The position numbers were made by a program, and so were the translations under genes. Below are positions 58,366 to 64,000 of a stretch of DNA of 64,000 nucleotides, piece after piece. The stretch is taken from NCBI GenBank assembly GCA_038380795.1, contig CM076265.1:4204001-4268000 (forward strand). The letters are read 5' to 3'. The notes below the pieces were generated by a model. The model was not told the origin of the DNA and searched no databases. It was given only the letters and a program-made list of their open reading frames with translations. The first letter of the stretch is position 1. Every line of letters starts with the position of its first letter. The stretch is from Pyrocephalus nanus (taxonomy: Eukaryota > Chordata > Aves > Passeriformes > Tyrannidae).

Positions 58366-60819
58366 TTTCAGACTGGCATCATTTTGCTTAATGTGCTGAC
58401 TTCTGGATCTCAGGCTTGGCAACAGGAATAGCCTGTCTTCAGACTCCTTTTCCTTTAAGATGCTTGACTAAATAAAAGAAAGATTAGCTCTAGTGTGCCT
58501 GTGTTAGGACTGGAGTAAAATCTTCATAAATATTTAGCAGGTGGGAAAAATAAATACATGGATGCATCCTTTTAAAACTCCAGTGACATGACATAATAGA
58601 CCAGCTGGCAGAGGATGAAAGTTGAGCGTGGGGGAAGATTTTTCACCTTGTGTAACTGTGTAGTAACTTGGAGGGCAGCACAGCACACTGAGATGCCAAA
58701 ATAGATGGAAACATGTACAGACAAGGGTCTTTCTAGATAGATAGGCAGATGATTGCTTTCACAAGGGCCTGGAACTTCAAATCTTGATGGTGGGTGGTCT
58801 AGTGCCGTGCACTGCATTTACAGTAGCTGAGTGTGAATGTCTTTATTGCTTTGGCAGAACCACGAGGAGACAAAAGATACACACTGAGTTGAGTGACACT
58901 TGCAGAAAATCCAGGTTTCTTAGCGTGCATTGCAACCAACAGTGGCATAAACACAGTGTTTTGCTTATAGTCTTCTCTACTCACCTGTCTTTATCTGATG
59001 TGTAGGATATACATTTTCAGCTTGTAGATGTAGCTGTTGGATTTTTTATCTGCATAAGCATCTCCATAGAGTAGAATATTAGTTTCCAATGGTAATTGTA
59101 AGTAACAGGAGATAAGGTGGAGCCCTGTGGTTCAGGAGGAGTGTGGAAGGTGCCGAGGTGTAAAAGAAAAACCCATCTCCCTCCTTCTCTGTGTTATCAT
59201 CGCAGGATCTAAATTGCCCAGTGCTGCAGCTGGGTGGTCGGTAATTGGCACAACCTGGGTATGTTCCAATAGCAAGAAGCAGCTCTGGGGCTTTACCAAA
59301 AAGTTCAAATAAAAAATAAAAAACAAACCCAAAAAACCAAAATATTAAGAATCTCAGTGTGTCACATGGGTTGGAGTGCTCTGTCTGCCACTGCCTGACT
59401 GCTGCAACTTTGCATTTCAAGGGCTAACTTGTTGGGGTGACTCCCCCGCTGACCTACACAGATAAGAATATCTGAGATACACAGCTCCCATTATTGGATT
59501 CCCCTTGGATCAAGTTAATATTATTTATTTTTTTTTCAAATGGGAATTATTTTTAAATGAATCCAGGTGTCACCATGGCCCTTTAATGGCTTTTAGGCAA
59601 CATAGCTCCAAGATCCATGGTTGATCTGAGGATCAGGGAGATTAGAAATGTTGGAGGATGGGGAAGCTGGAGGAGAACTGGTTTGTTCTTGCAGTGCTGG
59701 TTTTGGGGTTTTGTTTGGGGCTTTTTGTTGCTATCAGTATAATGGGGGTTAGAACTGGGTAATCCTGATGAATGATGAGAAATACTTGTTCTGGTCTTGT
59801 AGACGAGAACACAAGGTAAGCAACATGAAAGCAACTATAATACAAGCATTCATCTCATATGAGAAAATCTGCTTAAAAATTGAAGTACATGCTTGTCCCT
59901 ATTTCTAAAACAAACAAACAAACAAAAAATACCAACGAAAAAAACCCAAAACCTTAAACCACAACAAAACCAGCACAGAACGTTCTGGAGTGCATTGTCA
60001 CTGCTGCCCCAGCTGGGGATGGGCCTTTAGAGGGGAGGTAATGGGGTCTGTTAGCGGGGTCTGCAGAGAGTGCAACGGGGTGTAATTAGGTTTCCTTAAA
60101 CCTTGCAGGTGTTTTTGGCCAACTTAGGGGGTGTCCAGATATCGTGACCAAATTCATTTGGGAGTTTGGAATGACTGATCTTTCTTCTGAAAGAGACCAG
60201 TATGCTGAAATTATTCTATTGCAAGTCAACTGCCGTGATGAGCTTCAATGATGTCTTTTGTTGCCAATTAAGATTAGTAATCCAGAGTGCTTTTTGCATT
60301 ATGACAGGTTTTTTTCTATTCTTATATCCATTTCTACTGAACTAGAAAGTGGATTTCAATTTAGAAATTTTGCACCTTCTAAATAATGAAAACATTCACT
60401 CTTAATTTCTGTTTAATGGCTGGGTAAGGACTGTGTTTATTTGTAATGCAGTGTTGTCTCCTTTGCAGATAATGTCAAAGATGACATAAAATGACAAGGT
60501 GACTGTTTAATAGGTTGGTTTCATCCTTAATGCCCGAGAGGAAAACGTGACTGTGCATTCAGCAAATGGGTCAAAATCAAGTGTTAGACTCCAATATTTT
60601 AAATTTGTGTGTGTCCACAGCCCGAGCACGTTGTCACCCACCGGATGTGGCAGTGCATTGGATGTTCATGGAGAACATTGTGCACTTAAACAATCTGAAA
60701 TCCAGGCTTTTGTGAGGGACCTCTAAGCAGCGTGTCAGGTGTTTGAGTGTTGAACTTTGGAAGCCAAAAACTATTCATAGCCATTGATGATAAGTTAATA
60801 TCCATGTGTGAGTTTTGTT

Positions 60820-60859
60820 TTTTTTTTTTGTTTTTTTTTTTTTTTTTTTTTTTCTTTTT
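60820..60859. repeat. Interrupted poly-T tract
   Basis: About 40 bp of T broken by single G and C bases. Confidence 0.85.
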
Positions 60860-63800
60860 TGGCCACGTGCCCAGACTCTGTAACGACAAGCAGTTATCTT
60901 TGCAACCTTTCACATTATTGACAGTGATTAATAACGTGTTGTGCACACTTCCATTGCATCAAATACCCAATTTTTTGGGGGGTAATGGGAGAAGAATATC
61001 TAATTAGGGAATTAATGCCATTCACGTCACGCATTATTTTTGGAAAAGCAAGGGTATGAGTAGTAGTTTGAATTAGGATTTTAAAGTAGTTATGGGACTA
61101 GAGTATTAGGTTTCAGGTTAATTTCTGTTGGTTTCCCAATACAACTGAAATACGAGCATATGAGCACAGAAGCGTATTTTTAAAGGATTTTGCTGTGAGG
61201 AAGAAAATCTTTTAAATCACTAGATGCCTCATATACCCTCTTGAATGCTAAATCCTAAAGTAATAAAGACAGCAGATGCTTGTAAAAAACAGATGACTGC
61301 AGCTCAGAAATCTTGGGGTTTTTTTGTGAGCAGAACTGCTTGAAATTGCCAGTGTGTGCACTGATAAGCACTCAAAACTAGGAACTTATCACTCAGGTCA
61401 TGTGTAAAAAGTGTAAAACTGATGATTGGAAATTAGAAGATGGGTACTATTATCATACTTGGATACCTTTCATGTAAATACATGTCCTTCGATTGCTGTA
61501 TTTTTATTTTCTTTTAATTAACAGCATTTAACCTGAATTGTAATTTTTTTCCCCCTGTTTGATAGTACAGAAATAGTTTGCATTTCACTGTATCTACTCA
61601 AGAGAAATTGAGCTGTAAGTTAGGTCACCTATGCTGATTATCCACACCAGTTTTTCTCCTAAAATGAAGTTTAGCTTTTCTGCTGTCTGTGTGATTGTCT
61701 GTCAAGCTCCTTTACCTTTTAGGATTCGATTTGGGGTGGGTTTTTTTTGTGTTGTTGCAGCTGCACTATTTATTAATGCAGAGCCTGTAGTTGTTCCATG
61801 ATTTAGATGATATCTATGTGTATATATTAATTTCTATTCATGTGGCTAAGGCCTGACACATTAAACTGGTATTCTTTCTGGTTTGTGTCATGGTTACTTC
61901 ATTAACCATGTTGAATTATGCTATAAATATTTGCAGGAGCCCGGTCTTTGTAGTCATTCTCCTTGGGGAATTAGCATGGAAATGGATGGGGGATCTGAGT
62001 GTAGAAGAGCTGCCTGAGTGGGCATCATCTGCTCTTTCAGGCAGGCAGGCTTAAGTGGTAGAATATATATATATTTTTAACTGCTAATGTGCTGTTAGGG
62101 CAATCAAGGGGGATGATTTCCTTGATGATGTAAGTGGTTAGGCAGGAGGGAGATATCTGTTCAGTCAGAAATAGAGGAGATTTTTATCCAGAAAAGCCCT
62201 GGGTAAAAGGCAGAGGCCAACAGAGAGGATGCAGGAATATTTCAGAAAAACTAAACTGCGAGATGAAGGTGGGAGGGATGAAAGTTCAGTGATGGAAGGT
62301 TGTGACTGTGTAAAAGCCTTTCATGTGTTCTTCTCTCTTGAGTGTTTTGAGCCTGTTATGAATATTGTACTAAAGGTGACATATTCTAAAAGTTTGCTCT
62401 GGAGTTGCTGGGTGCTGGGACATAAGCTCATGTAGAGCTAAGAGGAAACAATTTCTGAAAATGAATTTAGACAAAATTCACACCACGGTGGAAATCTTTA
62501 TACAAAGGAAGAATGATATAAATTGGCTCCCTTTCCTCACTGCAGCCCTGGAAAGGAAAGGTTGTTGAATAGCGAATTTTGTGCCACCTGGAGAGAAAAC
62601 GCAGTTGGAACAAGTTAGTTTTGCAGGCACACAATAACGGCAGAGAAACAATGTAGTGCTCTCACCAGAAAGGATCAAATTGCTATTTCCTCATACACTG
62701 ACTATTTGGCTCTGACCTGTATTTCAGAAGCATATTCACAGGGAGAATGAAAAACCATGTTAAATCATTGAAAGTTTGCATTTTTGCATTTTGTTACATC
62801 CTACAACCTTTATCCTTATGTTTGTCTGAATAGGTGAGGGAGATCTCTGGGACAGAGACTCCATTATTTCTTTGGGGAAAAGGTACACACCAAACTGGAA
62901 CCATAAATGGAAGGTGGTGGTTTTGCCCAGATCTTTCTGTCCCTAAAGGTGCATTGACTTTTTTGTAACAATAATCGTTGCAGTTCTTCCTTCCCCACTG
63001 AAGCAATGAAAATGGAGGAGCAAGAAACTTGTCACAGAACAGCTTGGTGATGGCTTACTGTGTCTCAGGGTATATTCTGCTGTGTTTTTCAGCTGGTAAT
63101 CTTTCCAGTTTTTGGCTGAAGGGGGTTAGCTGTGTTTACACTGCATCACCTCAGTGGTCCACCCAAGCATCAGCAACACACAGCGTGGTAACTTCAGTGA
63201 AAGAAATGGAAAAAAAAGCTGAGGAATTGTTGGTCTTTGAAGGAGGGGAAGGGGTTTGTAGTCTCTTTCACTACCTAATTTGCATTTTGCTGGAGACAGC
63301 CAGTAGTGATATTAAGGCCTGTGTTATTTCCCAGGGTGCTTGGAATTCATAAAGTCTGAGTTAGACTCTTCCGATTCTGCCACGAGTTTCCCTCTGTGAT
63401 CAACAGAAGAATTTTTCGTCTCACAAAAGTAAGGTCTTGTGATTCTGGTAATATGCTCTGAAGAAAAATGGATTTTCTCATCTGAGGCCTTGCATAAGGG
63501 GCTTTATTTTTCTCTTTGTTCTTTTAAAACTTGCACTCAAAGTATCCTTGCCATTTTAGACCCAACCTAAGATCCTAAACTACATGCAGAGGATCCTGAG
63601 GAAGGTGGTGCCCTAGTGGCTGGAGACCTGCTAGTATGCACATGGAAAAATACTTTTCATGGAAAAATTAGGGTTTTTCAGTCTTGCATTTCCAAAGATG
63701 TACCTTCCCCAGCAGCACATTTGCAATTAATGGCTTAGAGGCAAGGAGTGAAGTGCAGAATAAGATGAGAAGTCCTATGAATATCAGCCACAAAACAGAG

Positions 63801-64000
63801 CATATCTTTTCCATCAGGAATACTTGATTTTTTTTCATTAAAATGCTGTGAGAGGAGTCCTGTTGTGCACGAGAACAAGTCTGAAAGTGATTTAGAAAGG
63901 AGAACTGGCCTGTTGCTCTGCACTGGCAAACTGCACGATGGTCACATCGCCCTGAATGTGCCACTGGGGGTTCTTGCTGTTCTTAGCCTTTGAATGTTAA

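Larger units (their letters stand above)
48318..64000 (+). other. NAV2: NAV2 first coding intron (start only)
   Basis: 15.7 kb without another NAV2 exon that I can find; the CH-domain exon is absent. It holds many T homopolymers on the plus strand, a (TTTG)n run at about 53,307-53,332, a (TG)n(TA)n at 55,217-55,246, a GTTTT-rich run at 58,280-58,365 and possible conserved non-coding stretches listed under findings. No mobile element was recognised with confidence. Confidence 0.6.

Overview
The window is vertebrate nuclear DNA, almost certainly from a bird and probably a songbird. It holds several CR1 LINE fragments carrying the avian CR1 3'-end signature, a short interspersed element with a tRNA-Ile head and a CR1 tail (the architecture known from zebra finch TguSINE1), and a solo LTR of a type I recognise from avian endogenous retroviruses. 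Genes are spread out, split by GT-AG introns, and two CpG islands sit in AT-rich surroundings. No prokaryotic feature, CRISPR array or operon is present.

Layout. 1-2,467: AT-rich DNA without recognised exons; it may be the first intron of a minus-strand neighbour (CSRP3 by synteny), whose possible promoter and short first exon lie at about 2,468-2,750. 2,750-4,700: intergenic. 4,700-16,600 (minus strand): the complete E2F8 gene, read exon by exon. It has 13 coding exons totalling 2,676 bp (891 codons plus stop), and all introns are GT-AG with matching phases. It encodes the atypical, DP-independent E2F repressor with two winged-helix DNA-binding domains. The first exon holds only six codons and lies in a CpG-island promoter with paired CCAAT boxes and an E2F consensus site. 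16,890-17,039: a GC-rich 50-bp tandem repeat. 17,280-43,700: a 26-kb intergenic stretch with CR1 fragments, a solo ERV LTR, the tRNA-Ile SINE, a 19-bp minisatellite, one surprisingly long ORF and two exon-like segments of unknown status.

43,900-64,000 (plus strand): start of NAV2. A second CpG island (about 43,900-45,080) contains a likely non-coding first exon ending at 44,500. A 25-codon first coding exon at 48,243-48,317 matches the alternative N-terminus of NAV2 that lacks the longer canonical first exon. The rest of the window is its first coding intron; the calponin-homology exon is not reached. E2F8 and NAV2 are therefore head to head, about 28 kb apart, as in human 11p15.1 (recalled gene order CSRP3-E2F8-NAV2).

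The genes do not form a pathway. E2F8 is a cell-cycle repressor, NAV2 a cytoskeletal and neuronal-guidance protein, and CSRP3 a muscle LIM protein. The most informative points are: an in-frame 73-codon E2F8 exon (exon 10) with no counterpart in the human protein as I recall it; apparent redistribution of KEN-box degrons in E2F8; the NAV2 alternative start; and the dimeric tandem repeat beside the E2F8 promoter. I did not see evidence for an entirely new biological system.
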